This document shows, piece after piece, positions 17,263 through 25,765 of a DNA stretch of 64,000 nt. Below the pieces are notes generated by a model. That model saw only the letters and a list, made by a program, of their open reading frames with translations, was not told the DNA's origin and did no database searches. The stretch is taken from the NCBI GenBank assembly GCA_963728875.1, contig CAVSLJ010000004.1, forward strand, positions 145,778 through 209,777, read 5' to 3'. The first letter of the stretch is position 1. Every line of letters begins with the position of its first letter. Position numbers and translations under genes: made by a program. Source of the stretch: DASUPK01 sp963728875 (lineage in GTDB: Bacteria > Actinomycetota > Thermoleophilia > Solirubrobacterales > 70-9).

Positions 17263-18599
17263 TGGCCGGCGGGATGCGAGGGATCGCCCTGCTGGCCTCG
17301 GCCCTGCTGGCCGGGGCTGCCGCATCGGCCGGCCCCGCGGGCGCCGCCGTCCCGACCGGGCACAACCCGAACAACCTGCCGGTTGCGAGCTGCTTCTGGA
17401 CAGGCCCGTTCACCAACGTCGACCCGAGGACGAACCAGGGATTCCCAGGACAGGAGATCACGTACTGGGGAGCCAAGTTCGCGACGTCGCCGGGGGCGGT
17501 CCTGAAGCTGCGCGGCAAGTTCAGCCACGCGCGCTTCCAGTCGCTGACCGCGTACGTGAACAACGGGACCGCAACCAACACGGTCTCGGACTATCTGACC
17601 CGCCCCGACAAAGGCTCCTCCAACCCCTTCATCAAGGGGCACCGCCGCGATGTGAAGAAGCGCAATTACACGGTCACGGTGCTCGGCTCGCCACCGCCCG
17701 CGCAACCGGCGCGCAACACCCTCTACGCCCAGCCCGACCCGAACTACAACGCCTATCAGGACATCCTCTACCGGGTCTACGTGCCCGACAAGGGACGCAA
17801 CCGGGCCGGCGGCGAGCCCTTGCCCACCCCCGAGCTCCACCTCGCCGACGGCAACGTGCTGAAGGGGCAGGCGCTCTGCGACGCCATCAACTCGAACCAC
17901 GCCTACGCATCCCAGAACCTGCCGCTGGCGGCCTACCAGAGCTACGTCAACTGGCCCGGCAAGGACCCCGCCACCAATCCCGCCGAGCCCGCATTCAGCT
18001 TCGAGAAGTTCTTCAGCCTGAACTACACGCTGAGCTCGTACAAGAGCCCCGCCGAGCATGCCGCGGCGGACTACACGCCCGTCGGCACCTTCTACAACAA
18101 CCTCGACGCTCGCTACATGGTCGGCACCTACAGCTTCGCCTACGGCCAGGTGCTGGTCGTCCGGGGCAAGATGCCGAAGACGCCCCACACCGACTCGGGC
18201 GAGACGCGAATGGGCGGCGGGCAGATGCGCGAATGGGACATGTGCGTCGAGGAGTCGCTTGCGGTGACGGGCACCTACAGGTGCCTCTACGACGAGCAGT
18301 TCCCATTGCGGAAGGGACGGCGCTACGTGATGGTCGTCGCGCACGCCGGCTACCGGCCTCGCAACGCCACGAAGCGGTGCGGCGTGGCCTGGCTGCCGGC
18401 CGATCCCGTGGGCGATGCTGCGGGCCGGCCTGACATCGGCTCGCTGGTGACGCGGAACGTCATTCCCTCGCCCGGCTTCCACAAGACTTCCTGGGACGTC
18501 AACCAGCCGAACACCGCCGCCCAGGTGATGGGCCCGTACTACCCCACCGGGACCTACATGAGCAAGGCTCAGTTCGAGCAACAGGGCTGCAAGGGCTAG
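17262..18599 (+). CDS. Secreted protein of unknown family
   Basis: A 445-residue exported protein with a signal peptide (MRGIALLASALLAGAAASAG, cleavage near GAAVP). The mature chain is Tyr/Pro/Asn-rich with six or more cysteines (SCFWTG, ALCDAINS, MCVEES, RCLYDE, KRCGVAW, QGCKG). Segments such as FQSLTAYVNNG and VYVPDKGRNRAGGEPLP faintly recall DUF1214-type proteins, but I cannot assign a family. It is translationally coupled to the TetR gene before it and followed by the sulfatase gene with almost no gap, so a joint extracellular or surface task is plausible. Confidence 0.7.
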   Translation: MAGGMRGIALLASALLAGAAASAGPAGAAVPTGHNPNNLPVASCFWTGPFTNVDPRTNQGFPGQEITYWGAKFATSPGAVLKLRGKFSHARFQSLTAYVNNGTATNTVSDYLTRPDKGSSNPFIKGHRRDVKKRNYTVTVLGSPPPAQPARNTLYAQPDPNYNAYQDILYRVYVPDKGRNRAGGEPLPTPELHLADGNVLKGQALCDAINSNHAYASQNLPLAAYQSYVNWPGKDPATNPAEPAFSFEKFFSLNYTLSSYKSPAEHAAADYTPVGTFYNNLDARYMVGTYSFAYGQVLVVRGKMPKTPHTDSGETRMGGGQMREWDMCVEESLAVTGTYRCLYDEQFPLRKGRRYVMVVAHAGYRPRNATKRCGVAWLPADPVGDAAGRPDIGSLVTRNVIPSPGFHKTSWDVNQPNTAAQVMGPYYPTGTYMSKAQFEQQGCKG

Positions 18600-18601
18600 C
18601 C

Positions 18602-20278
18602 ACGGCCGTCAAGCCCCCCAACGTCCTCCTGCTGATCACCGATCAGCAGCGTTATCCCCGCCACTGGCCCGACTTCCCGGGCTGGCTGCGAGAGCTGACG
18701 CCGAACCAGCACGCGCTCGAGCAAAACAGCCTGACCTTCCACCGAGCGTTCACCAACACGTCCATGTGCTCGCCGAGCCGGGCGACCCTGCTGACCGGGC
18801 GCTACCCCGCGCAGCACGGCGTCACCCTGACCCACACGCAGGCCGACCTGCGCCCCGATCTCGGCAATTCGCCCGCGGTTCTTCGCGAGCTCGCCGGGAT
18901 GTTGCACGGCCCGAACGCTCCCCGGCGGCGCGCCCTCCGCAACTTCGGGCGAGGCCTGGTTCAGGCCGGCCCGCGGTCCGGGAACGAGCCGGAGCTCAGC
19001 CCCGGGACCCAGAGCCTGGCCCACGTCCTCCGCGACCGAGGCTATGAGGTGGCCTACAAGGGCAAGTGGCACCTCACCCATCCCTCGGGCGGCCAGATGC
19101 TCGGGGGCTGGGCGCCGTCCGACGCCGAGCGCCTGCGCGACGAATACGGCTTCGCCGACTGGGAGCCGCCCGACGCCGGCGAGAACGCCAAGGCGGAGCA
19201 CTTCGGGGCGGGCAACGCCGGTCCGCTCGGCCTCGGCTGGGACGAGGTCTACACCCGCCAGGTCGAGAGCTGGCTCGGGCGCGCCGACCTCCCCGAGCCC
19301 TTCTGCCTGGTCGTCTCGCTGGTCAACCCGCACGACGTCCTCGGCTTCCCCGCGCAGCACGTTCGCGGCGGCTACAAGGAGAGCGGCTTCATCGACCTCG
19401 GCGTCAGGCTCCCCCCGACCGTGGACGAGTCGCTGCGGGACAAGCCCTCGGTCCACGAGCTGATGAAGATGGGGATGACCGCCTACCTCGGACCGCTCCG
19501 GGGCGAGCGGGAGAAGCTCGAGTACATCAACTTCTACGCGCACCTCCACCGCGTGGTCGACGAGCAGCTCGGCAGGGTCCTGGCCGCCCTCGGCGACCCC
19601 TCCGATCCCGACTCGATCCGCTCGCGGACCATGATCTTTCGCTGTGCCGACCACGGCGAGATGGGTCTCTCGCACGGCGGCCTGCGGCAGAAGGCGTTCA
19701 ACGCCTACGAGGAGACGATCAACATCCCCCTCGTCGTCTCGAACCCTGTTCTCTTCCCGGAGCCGAGGCAGTCCGATGCCCTGGTCTCCCTGGTGGACGT
19801 GCTGCCGACCATCGCGAGCGTGGCGGGGACCAGCCTCAACGGCCAGGCGAAGGGCCGCGACCTGGCGCCGATCATCGCCGGGAAGGCGGCGCCGGAAAAC
19901 GAGCGGCTGCGGCGGACCGGGGTCGACCTCGGGCCGATCGTGGGGCACCCGGCCCCCGGCGAGTCGGTCCAGGACGAGATCCACTTCACCTACGACGACC
20001 ATCAGGCCGCCACGGCCCTGCAGGACGTCCCCGGCCAGCCGAATCGAATCCGTGCGGTCCGGACCGCTGACGCCAAGTTCGCCCTCTACTTCGATCCGGA
20101 CCGGAAGAAGCCACCCGAGTACGAGATGTACGACCTCGCTCGAGACCCGGACGAGAGCCGCAACCTGGTCGATCGCGACAGCGGTGAGACCCTCAGCCCC
20201 GGCGACGCCGCGCTCCGCTCGGAGCTCGGCCAGCGCCTCGACCGCCTGATGGCCGTCAACGGCACTTCGCCGGCCTGA
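18602..20278 (+). CDS. Sulfatase (non-standard start)
   Basis: A type I sulfatase/alkaline phosphatase superfamily hydrolase, about 558 residues. The formylglycine motif CSPSR (in MCSPSRATLLTGRYP) is intact, so Cys is the residue to be modified. Metal and substrate residues appear in LLLITDQQR near the start, KGKWHLTH and CADHGEMGLSHGG. It has no signal peptide. No ATG, GTG or TTG precedes the conserved N-terminus in frame. ACG 18602 sits six bases after AAGGG and gives a natural beginning (then AVKPPNVLLLITD), so either ACG is used or an ATG was misread; CTG 18587 is another option. The substrate cannot be inferred. Confidence 0.85.
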   Translation, partial: TAVKPPNVLLLITDQQRYPRHWPDFPGWLRELTPNQHALEQNSLTFHRAFTNTSMCSPSRATLLTGRYPAQHGVTLTHTQADLRPDLGNSPAVLRELAGMLHGPNAPRRRALRNFGRGLVQAGPRSGNEPELSPGTQSLAHVLRDRGYEVAYKGKWHLTHPSGGQMLGGWAPSDAERLRDEYGFADWEPPDAGENAKAEHFGAGNAGPLGLGWDEVYTRQVESWLGRADLPEPFCLVVSLVNPHDVLGFPAQHVRGGYKESGFIDLGVRLPPTVDESLRDKPSVHELMKMGMTAYLGPLRGEREKLEYINFYAHLHRVVDEQLGRVLAALGDPSDPDSIRSRTMIFRCADHGEMGLSHGGLRQKAFNAYEETINIPLVVSNPVLFPEPRQSDALVSLVDVLPTIASVAGTSLNGQAKGRDLAPIIAGKAAPENERLRRTGVDLGPIVGHPAPGESVQDEIHFTYDDHQAATALQDVPGQPNRIRAVRTADAKFALYFDPDRKKPPEYEMYDLARDPDESRNLVDRDSGETLSPGDAALRSELGQRLDRLMAVNGTSPA

Positions 20279-20301
20279 CCCGACCCCTACGATCCCGCGC
20301 C

Positions 20302-20793
20302 ATGGATCGCAGGGTGATCGGGCTGCTTGCGGCCGGCGGGATGCTCGTCGTCGTCGTCGCCGCGATCCTGATCGGCCGCGGCGGTGGTTCGAGCGACGAC
20401 ACGTCGAAGGCCGCGATCACGGTGCCGAACGGGCCGACCATCCAGTTGCCCACCGGAGCGGCCCCCACGCAGCTCCAGGTCAAGGACCTGAAGACCGGTA
20501 CCGGTGCCGCAGCCAAGCCAGGTGACCAGGTCAGCGTCCAGTACATCGGCGTGCTCTACGACGACGGCAGCAAGTTCGACTCCTCCTACGACCATGGCCA
20601 GCCCTTCTCGTTCAAGCTCGGCGGCGGCCAGGTCATCGCCGGCTGGGATCAGGGAGTGGCCGGCATGAAGGCCGGCGGCCGCCGAGAGCTGATCATCCCG
20701 CCGGATCTCGCCTATGGCGCCCAGGGCCAGCCGCCGACGATCCCGCCGAACGCGACCCTCGTGTTCGTGATCGACCTCGTCTCCGTCGGCTAG
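20302..20793 (+). CDS. FKBP-type peptidyl-prolyl isomerase, membrane-anchored
   Basis: A 163-residue proline isomerase. Residues 5-25 form one membrane helix or signal anchor (VIGLLAAGGMLVVVVAAILI), followed by a Ser/Asp/Thr linker. The FKBP domain (about residues 60-163) shows GDQVSVQYIGVLYDDGSKFDSS, PFSFKLGGGQVIAGWDQGV, GMKAGGRRELIIPPDLAYGA and the final NATLVFVIDLVSV. It should act on the outer face of the membrane on secreted proteins. Its stop overlaps that of the convergent kelch-like gene. Confidence 0.93.
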   Translation: MDRRVIGLLAAGGMLVVVVAAILIGRGGGSSDDTSKAAITVPNGPTIQLPTGAAPTQLQVKDLKTGTGAAAKPGDQVSVQYIGVLYDDGSKFDSSYDHGQPFSFKLGGGQVIAGWDQGVAGMKAGGRRELIIPPDLAYGAQGQPPTIPPNATLVFVIDLVSVG

Positions 20794-21797
20794 CGCAGCT
20801 CGATCACGGAGTCGAGCGGCGTGCCGGAGGCTCCCAGGCCGCCGAGCAGGTACGCGCGTCCTCCGAACGTCCCGGCAGCTCCGTCGAAGACGGGCTGGGA
20901 AAGGCGCCCGGCCGGAACCGCGACGTTTCGCGTGGGATCGAAGCGAAGGATCTGGTCGCTCGCGTGCCCATTCACCCGGCCGCCGAGGAGGTAGATGGTG
21001 CCGTCGAGAGTCACGGCCGAAGCGTGAGCGACGGGATCGCGGAGATGACCCGCCACCACCGCCCGCTCCGTCGCCAGGTCGTACTCCTGGATCTCGGTGG
21101 TGTCCCCACCACCGCCGCCGAGCTCACCCCCGAAGGCGTAGATCTTGTCGCCGGTCGTGGCCGCCGCGGTGTAGCGGACCGGGGTCGGCAGGCGAGCGAC
21201 CCTCGTAAACGCTTGACCGTTCGTCGTCTGGAGGACCGACGCCGACGGACTCTGGCCGTCGTAGCCCCCGAGTACGTACGCCACTCCCGCGAGATGGACG
21301 GCGGATATGTCGGACAGTGCGTCGGGCAGCCGTCCGACCTGCTTTGCCCCACTCCCCGGCGCGAGCACCTGAACCAAATCCAGTGTCGAGGTATTGCCAC
21401 CACCGAAGACGAGGGTCGTGTCGCCCAGCGTGACAGCCGCGCCGTCGTGGAGCGGCTCGGTCAGTGAGCCGCTCAGAGAGGTACGACCGGTCGCCGGGTC
21501 CACCCGGTAGACGCGATCCGTGGAACCCCGGCTGTCCTCGCCCCCGATGACCAGGAGACCGCCTGGCGTCGGGGCAACCGCCTCGCCGTGCAGGGCAACC
21601 GGCAGCCGGGCGTCGCTCGAGGCGGCCGTGAGCCGCACTGGGCCGGCGTGCCGTGCACGTGCCTGTGCGGTCTGGCCGCTCTCGCTCTGCCCGCCACCCG
21701 ATCCCGAGATGACGTTCAGTCCGACCACCGCCAGGGCCGCAATCGACCCGAGCAGGATGCCCAATCTGACGAGGCCTCGGCGGCGCTCGGAGCTCAT
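20790..21797 (-). CDS. Membrane-anchored kelch-like beta-propeller protein
   Basis: A 335-residue protein with a short basic N-terminus and one helix (MSSERRRGLVRLGILLGSIAALAVVGLNV), then about five kelch-type repeats with the GG pattern: LLVIGGEDSR, LVFGGGNTS, YVLGGYDG, YAFGGELGG, YLLGGRVNG and YLLGGLGAS. The start at 21797 is chosen because the same anchor begins the divergent propeller gene; a longer frame reaches 22076 but would run across that gene. Kelch propellers usually bind proteins or sugars. Function unknown. Confidence 0.8.
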   Translation of the reverse strand: MSSERRRGLVRLGILLGSIAALAVVGLNVISGSGGGQSESGQTAQARARHAGPVRLTAASSDARLPVALHGEAVAPTPGGLLVIGGEDSRGSTDRVYRVDPATGRTSLSGSLTEPLHDGAAVTLGDTTLVFGGGNTSTLDLVQVLAPGSGAKQVGRLPDALSDISAVHLAGVAYVLGGYDGQSPSASVLQTTNGQAFTRVARLPTPVRYTAAATTGDKIYAFGGELGGGGGDTTEIQEYDLATERAVVAGHLRDPVAHASAVTLDGTIYLLGGRVNGHASDQILRFDPTRNVAVPAGRLSQPVFDGAAGTFGGRAYLLGGLGASGTPLDSVIELR

Positions 21798-21903
21798 CCG
21801 ACGGACGCTGATCGGGCCAAGTGAAGCGTTCCTAAGGCCCGCATGAGCGTTCTCTACTCCTGCTCTTAGATTGGCTTCATGCCACGGCTTGAGCCTTGCT
21901 GCG

Positions 21904-23070
21904 ATGAGCCGGGCCAGGCGACGCGGTCTGATTCGCCTCGCGGCGCTGCTGTCCTCGATCGCCGCGTTGCTCATCTGGTTCTTCGCCACCGGTGGATCCG
22001 GCGGCGGTCCTGACGCGACGACCGCCGACGGAAGCTCGGGCAAGTCCCGGTCGTTCCGCGTCCCGCCATCGCTCAACCCCCATGACGTTTATGCGGCCGA
22101 CCGCCCCGGGCTGCTCTCACCGGTCGTGCGCCGGTTCCCATCTCGCGTCTACGTCCCGAACAGCGAGAGCAACACGGTCAGCGTGATCAACCCCCACACC
22201 TACCGCGTGATCGGGCAGTTCCCGGTGGGCGCACTTCCCCAGCACGTCGTGCCCTCTTACGACCTCAGAACCCTCTGGGTCAACAACGACGAGAGCAACA
22301 GCCTGACACCGATCAATCCGGCCACCGGAGTGCCGGGCAGGCCTGTCCCGGTGGCGGACCCGTACAACCTCTATTTCACGCCGGATGGCCGCTACGCGAT
22401 CGTGGTCGAAGAGCGAATGCAGACACTCGCGTTCCGCGATCCGCGGACGATGAGGCTGCACAAGTCGGTCGCGATTCCATGCTCCGGGGTCAACCACATG
22501 GACTTCACGGCCGACGGCCGCTATCTGCTGGCCAGTTGTGAGTTCGACGGGAAGGTGGTCAAGGTGGACCTGTCCCGGCAGAAGGTCGTCGGGTCGGCGG
22601 TGCTCGATGCCGGGGGCATGCCACAGGATGTGAAGCTCTCCCCCGACGGCAGGGTCTTCTACGTCGCTGACATGTCGGCGGGCGGCGTCTGGATGGTCGA
22701 CGCGAAGACCATGAAGAAGGTCGGCTTCATCACGACCGGCGCAGGAGCGCACGGCCTCTACGTCAGCCGAGACTCGAAGTACCTCTACGTATCCGACCGC
22801 AGCGCGGGCGAGGTCTCGGTCATCTCCTTCGCCACCCGCAAGGTCGTCCACACCTGGCACATCTCGGGCGGCAGCCCGGACATGGGCGGCGTCTCAGCCG
22901 ACGGCCGGGTTCTCTGGCTCTCCGGGCGCTACGGCGGAGAGGTCTACGCGATCAGCACGCGCAACGGGCACCTGCTGGCGCGGATACCGGTCGGCAGCGG
23001 CCCGCACGGCCTCTGCGTGTATCCCCAGCCCGGGCGCTACTCGCTCGGGCACACCGGGGTCTTCAGATAG
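21904..23070 (+). CDS. Membrane-anchored YVTN-type beta-propeller protein
   Basis: A 388-residue protein that begins MSRARRRGLIRLAALLSSIAALLIWF, an anchor nearly the same as that of the divergent kelch-like gene. The exterior part is a propeller of YVTN/lactonase-like repeats: RVYVPNSESNTVSVINPHTYRVIG, TLWVNNDESNSLTPINPATG, VFYVADMSAGGVWMVDAKT and YLYVSDRSAGEVSVISFAT (each read in pieces). ATG 21904 is preferred over ATG 21871 for the match of the anchors. Such propellers are often surface proteins of unknown ligand. Confidence 0.8.
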   Translation: MSRARRRGLIRLAALLSSIAALLIWFFATGGSGGGPDATTADGSSGKSRSFRVPPSLNPHDVYAADRPGLLSPVVRRFPSRVYVPNSESNTVSVINPHTYRVIGQFPVGALPQHVVPSYDLRTLWVNNDESNSLTPINPATGVPGRPVPVADPYNLYFTPDGRYAIVVEERMQTLAFRDPRTMRLHKSVAIPCSGVNHMDFTADGRYLLASCEFDGKVVKVDLSRQKVVGSAVLDAGGMPQDVKLSPDGRVFYVADMSAGGVWMVDAKTMKKVGFITTGAGAHGLYVSRDSKYLYVSDRSAGEVSVISFATRKVVHTWHISGGSPDMGGVSADGRVLWLSGRYGGEVYAISTRNGHLLARIPVGSGPHGLCVYPQPGRYSLGHTGVFR

Positions 23071-23073
23071 ACC

Positions 23074-23676
23074 TCAGACCAGCGCGACCTTGCCGGTCTC
23101 GATGTCGTAGACGGCGGCGACCAGCGCGATCCGCCGCTCCGCGATCGCCGGTTCGACGATCGGGCCTCTGGATGCGAGGTCGTCGGCCTGGGCACGGGCA
23201 TTGACCGAGATGCAGTTGGGGAGCGTCCGCTCGGCCGGGTCGATTCCCTGGATCGGCGGGACGATCCGGTTGACGACCTCTCCGATGGCTCCGTATTCGT
23301 CCTCCGGGTACCTCGCGGTGCCGTCGGCGACGCCGACCGCCGCCTTGACGGCTCCGCAGTCGCTGTGCCCGAGCACCATGACCAGCTTGACGCCGAGCAC
23401 CTTGACCGCGAACTCGGTGCTGCCGAGCGTGCCGGAGTCGATGCCGTTGCCCGCGACCTTGGAGGAGAAGATGTTGCCCCGGTCGACATCGAAGATCAGC
23501 GTCGGGGAGACCCGCGAGTCCGCGCAGCTCACGATCGCCGCGAATGGGGCCTGCCGGATCGCCCGGTCCTCCGCGGCGGGGGAATAGTCACGCAGCTCGA
23601 CCTTTCCCTCCTGATGGCGGCGGTTGCCGTCGAGCAGCACCGCCAGGGCCTCGTCCGGATTCTTCGGCGGCGCCAC
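23074..23676 (-). CDS. Beta-class carbonic anhydrase
   Basis: A 200-residue zinc enzyme interconverting carbon dioxide and bicarbonate. The zinc ligands and Asp/Arg dyad are seen: CADSR (Cys, Asp, Arg) and HSDCGAV (His, Cys). VAGNGIDSGTLGSTEFAV matches the family core. The start is GTG 23676. A 47-base divergent gap to the ECF sigma gene must hold both promoters. Confidence 0.95.
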   Translation of the reverse strand: MAPPKNPDEALAVLLDGNRRHQEGKVELRDYSPAAEDRAIRQAPFAAIVSCADSRVSPTLIFDVDRGNIFSSKVAGNGIDSGTLGSTEFAVKVLGVKLVMVLGHSDCGAVKAAVGVADGTARYPEDEYGAIGEVVNRIVPPIQGIDPAERTLPNCISVNARAQADDLASRGPIVEPAIAERRIALVAAVYDIETGKVALV

Positions 23677-23723
23677 GCTGCGAGTATCCCATTCTTGTTT
23701 TGCGTAACTCTTCGCCCCGCCGG

Positions 23724-24365
23724 ATGACTGAATCGCATGACCACGAGCTCGTTCAACGGCTGCGCGAGGGCGATGAGTCCGCCTTCGCCGAGCTGATCGA
23801 CGCCTACGGAGCCACGATGCTTCGCGTCGCCCAGATGTTCGTGCGCGATCGTTCCACTGCGGAGGAGGTCGTGCAGGAGACCTGGCTGGCGGTGCTCAAC
23901 GGCATCGACCGGTTCGAGGAGCGCTCGAGCCTGAAGACCTGGCTCTTCAGGATCCTGACCAACCGGGCCAAGACCAGGGGGCAGCGCGACGGGCGCACGG
24001 TCCCGTTCTCCTCGCTGGCGGGCGCCGGCGAGGAGGACGAGCCCTCGGTCGACCCCGACCGCTTCCTCGGTCCCGATGCACCCCACCCCGGCGCCTGGGC
24101 GGCCCCGCCCCGGGCGTGGCCCCAGGACAAGGTGCTCGAGCACGAGACGCTCGGCGTGATCCGGATGGCGATCGACGAGCTGCCCGAAGCCCAGCGCGAG
24201 GTGATCCGCCTGCGCGACGTCGAGGGATGGAGCCCGATGGAGGTCGCCGAGGCGCTCGAGATCAGCGACGGGAATCAGCGCGTCCTGCTCCACCGGGCGC
24301 GGTCCAAGGTGCGGGCCGCGCTCGAGATGTACATGAACCCGGAGACCGTGGGGGGCACGCGGTGA
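23724..24365 (+). CDS. ECF RNA polymerase sigma factor
   Basis: A 213-residue ECF sigma factor. Region 2 reads LVQRLREGDESAFAELIDAYG, then STAEEVVQETWLAVLNGIDRF and SLKTWLFRILTNRAKTRG. Region 4 reads IDELPEAQREVIRLRDVEGWSPMEVAEALEIS, in pieces. The linker (about residues 95-140) is unusually long and Pro/Asp-rich. ATG 23724 is used because everything upstream in frame is low-complexity and would overlap the divergent gene. The stop overlaps the GTG of the anti-sigma gene as GTGA. Confidence 0.93.
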   Translation: MTESHDHELVQRLREGDESAFAELIDAYGATMLRVAQMFVRDRSTAEEVVQETWLAVLNGIDRFEERSSLKTWLFRILTNRAKTRGQRDGRTVPFSSLAGAGEEDEPSVDPDRFLGPDAPHPGAWAAPPRAWPQDKVLEHETLGVIRMAIDELPEAQREVIRLRDVEGWSPMEVAEALEISDGNQRVLLHRARSKVRAALEMYMNPETVGGTR

Positions 24366-24616
24366 GCCTTCTCACCCGCCCATTGGCCTGCCAGGAGCTG
24401 GTCGAGCTGGTCACCGCTTACTTCGACGGTTCCCTCTCTCGCAGAGACCGACGGCGCTTCGAGCGACACATCGGCGGCTGCGACAACTGCTCCGCGTACG
24501 TCGAGCAGATGCGGCTCGTGATCGAGGCGTCGGGGCGCCTGACCGAGGACGACATCGACCCAGCCGAGCGCGAGGAGCTGCTCGAGGCCTTCCGCGGCTG
24601 GAAGGCCGCCCGCTAG
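24362..24616 (+). CDS. Zinc-finger anti-sigma factor
   Basis: An 84-residue protein starting with GTG 24362 inside the sigma stop. The zinc-binding anti-sigma motif H-x3-C-x2-C is present (ERHIGGCDNCSAYVEQM), after CQELVELVTAYFDGSLSRRDRR. It ends without a membrane segment, so it is cytosolic. This type releases its sigma factor on oxidative or other thiol stress; here the partner is surely the overlapping ECF sigma. Confidence 0.92.
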   Translation: MSLLTRPLACQELVELVTAYFDGSLSRRDRRRFERHIGGCDNCSAYVEQMRLVIEASGRLTEDDIDPAEREELLEAFRGWKAAR

Positions 24617-24897
24617 GCGCCGATCGCCTTGTTGACCTCGGCGACGAAGGACTCGGCCTCCGACTGGCGCTCCAAAGGAACCCAGATGGCCAGGATCAGC
24701 CGGTCGAAGTCGACTCGGACTCGCTCCTCCGCCTTGCCGAACACGCCGAGCGTCTTGCCCTTGTCGTCGCGGAAGACCTTTCCCGGACTGAGCTCGCTGA
24801 CGGGGACCTGGTTCTGGACGGCTCCCCAACGCAGCGCCTGGAGCTGATTCCCGTCGAGGACGAGCGCGCGATCGTCACAGCCTTCGAGCTTTTGCAT
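24613..24897 (-). CDS. Small cytosolic protein, unknown function
   Basis: A 94-residue protein with a strong ribosome site (GGGAGGAGCAGGGG before ATG 24897). It alternates beta strands and ends in a helix (SEAESFVAEVNKAIGA), giving a small PH-like or single-domain appearance: FRDDKGKTLGVFG and VDFDRLILAIWVPL are the clearest strands. I recognise no family. It is convergent with the anti-sigma gene, overlapping it by four bases. Confidence 0.65.
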   Translation of the reverse strand: MQKLEGCDDRALVLDGNQLQALRWGAVQNQVPVSELSPGKVFRDDKGKTLGVFGKAEERVRVDFDRLILAIWVPLERQSEAESFVAEVNKAIGA

Positions 24898-24989
24898 CCC
24901 CTGCTCCTCCCTCTTGGTCGGTTGCCGGCTCCACCGTATCCGACTCCCCGCCGCTCAAGCTGCGGCCGCTTCTGCCCGATAGGTCACGC

Positions 24990-25235
24990 ATGAACGCCGA
25001 GATCAGGCGAGAGCGCATCGTGCTCGAGACCGAGCGGTACACCATCGTCGGCGACGTGACCCTCCCCGCCGAGGGATTCCACAGCCGCCTCTCCGACCTG
25101 CTCAACCGAGAGGGCGTCCAGTTCATCCCGCTGGTCGACGCGACGATCAGCGGGCGCGACGGCGAGCCTCCGGTCCAGCGCCCATTCATCGCGGTCGCCC
25201 GGGACCACGTTCAGATCGCCTACGAGACCGAGTAA
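24990..25235 (+). CDS. Small conserved protein, DUF6812-like
   Basis: An 81-residue protein: MNAEIRRERIVLETERY, then TIVGDVTLPAEGFHSRLSDL, then a region ending PFIAVARDHVQIAYETE. The pattern matches small proteins of Thermoleophilia that I recall as DUF6812, but the name is from memory. It has no signal or membrane helix. It is convergent with yqgE, with a four-base gap. Confidence 0.65.
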   Translation: MNAEIRRERIVLETERYTIVGDVTLPAEGFHSRLSDLLNREGVQFIPLVDATISGRDGEPPVQRPFIAVARDHVQIAYETE

Positions 25236-25239
25236 CCGC

Positions 25240-25765
25240 TCAGTTGACCGACGGATCGGCGGGCATCCGCGCCAGCAGCGCGTACTCGCCGCCCTTCCGG
25301 CCGAGGACGTCGGCCCAGAGGTCTCCGTCGCCGAACGGATCCTCGGGATGCGCGTCGTCGAACGATCCAGGCCTCCTGCTCGAGCTCGCCATCGAGCTGG
25401 CCGGGTCCCCAGCCCGCGTAGCCGGCGAAGACCCGGACGCGCGAGAGCTCCGGCGGGTCGTCCAGATCCACCATCCCGACTGCGCCAACGATCAGCTTGG
25501 TGGCCTCGGCCGGATCGGGATGCTCGCCGATCGCGGTGACGGCGTTGGGCTGAACGGGACCTCCCACGTGCAGCACATGCTCCTCGCCGATCAGATCCGC
25601 CAGCTCCGGGGAGGCCTCGCCGACCGTCGTCTCCGAGGGCCTGTTGAGCACCAGGCCGAATGCCCCCTCCTCCGCGTGCTCGACCATCAGGACCACGGTC
25701 CGGTGGAAGTAGTCGGGCATGCTGGGCGACGCGATCAGCAGCTTGCCGTTTAGGGTGACGTCCAT
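25240..25765 (-). CDS. yqgE: YqgE/AlgH family protein (one frameshift)
   Basis: A 174-residue protein of the UPF0301 (YqgE/AlgH) family of unknown biochemical role. Seen are GKLLIASPSMPDYFHRTVVL, EEGAFGLVLNRPSE, HVGGPVQP and RVFAGYAGWGPGQLDGELEQ. Near 25362 the run ATCGTTCGACG has one T too many; without it the tail reads WIVDDAHPEDPFGDGDLW and continues to the stop at 25240. The length is 3n+1, as expected. The ATG (25763-25765) overlaps the ATG of the divergent GST gene by two bases and has no ribosome site, so it may be made from a leaderless message. Confidence 0.88.
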
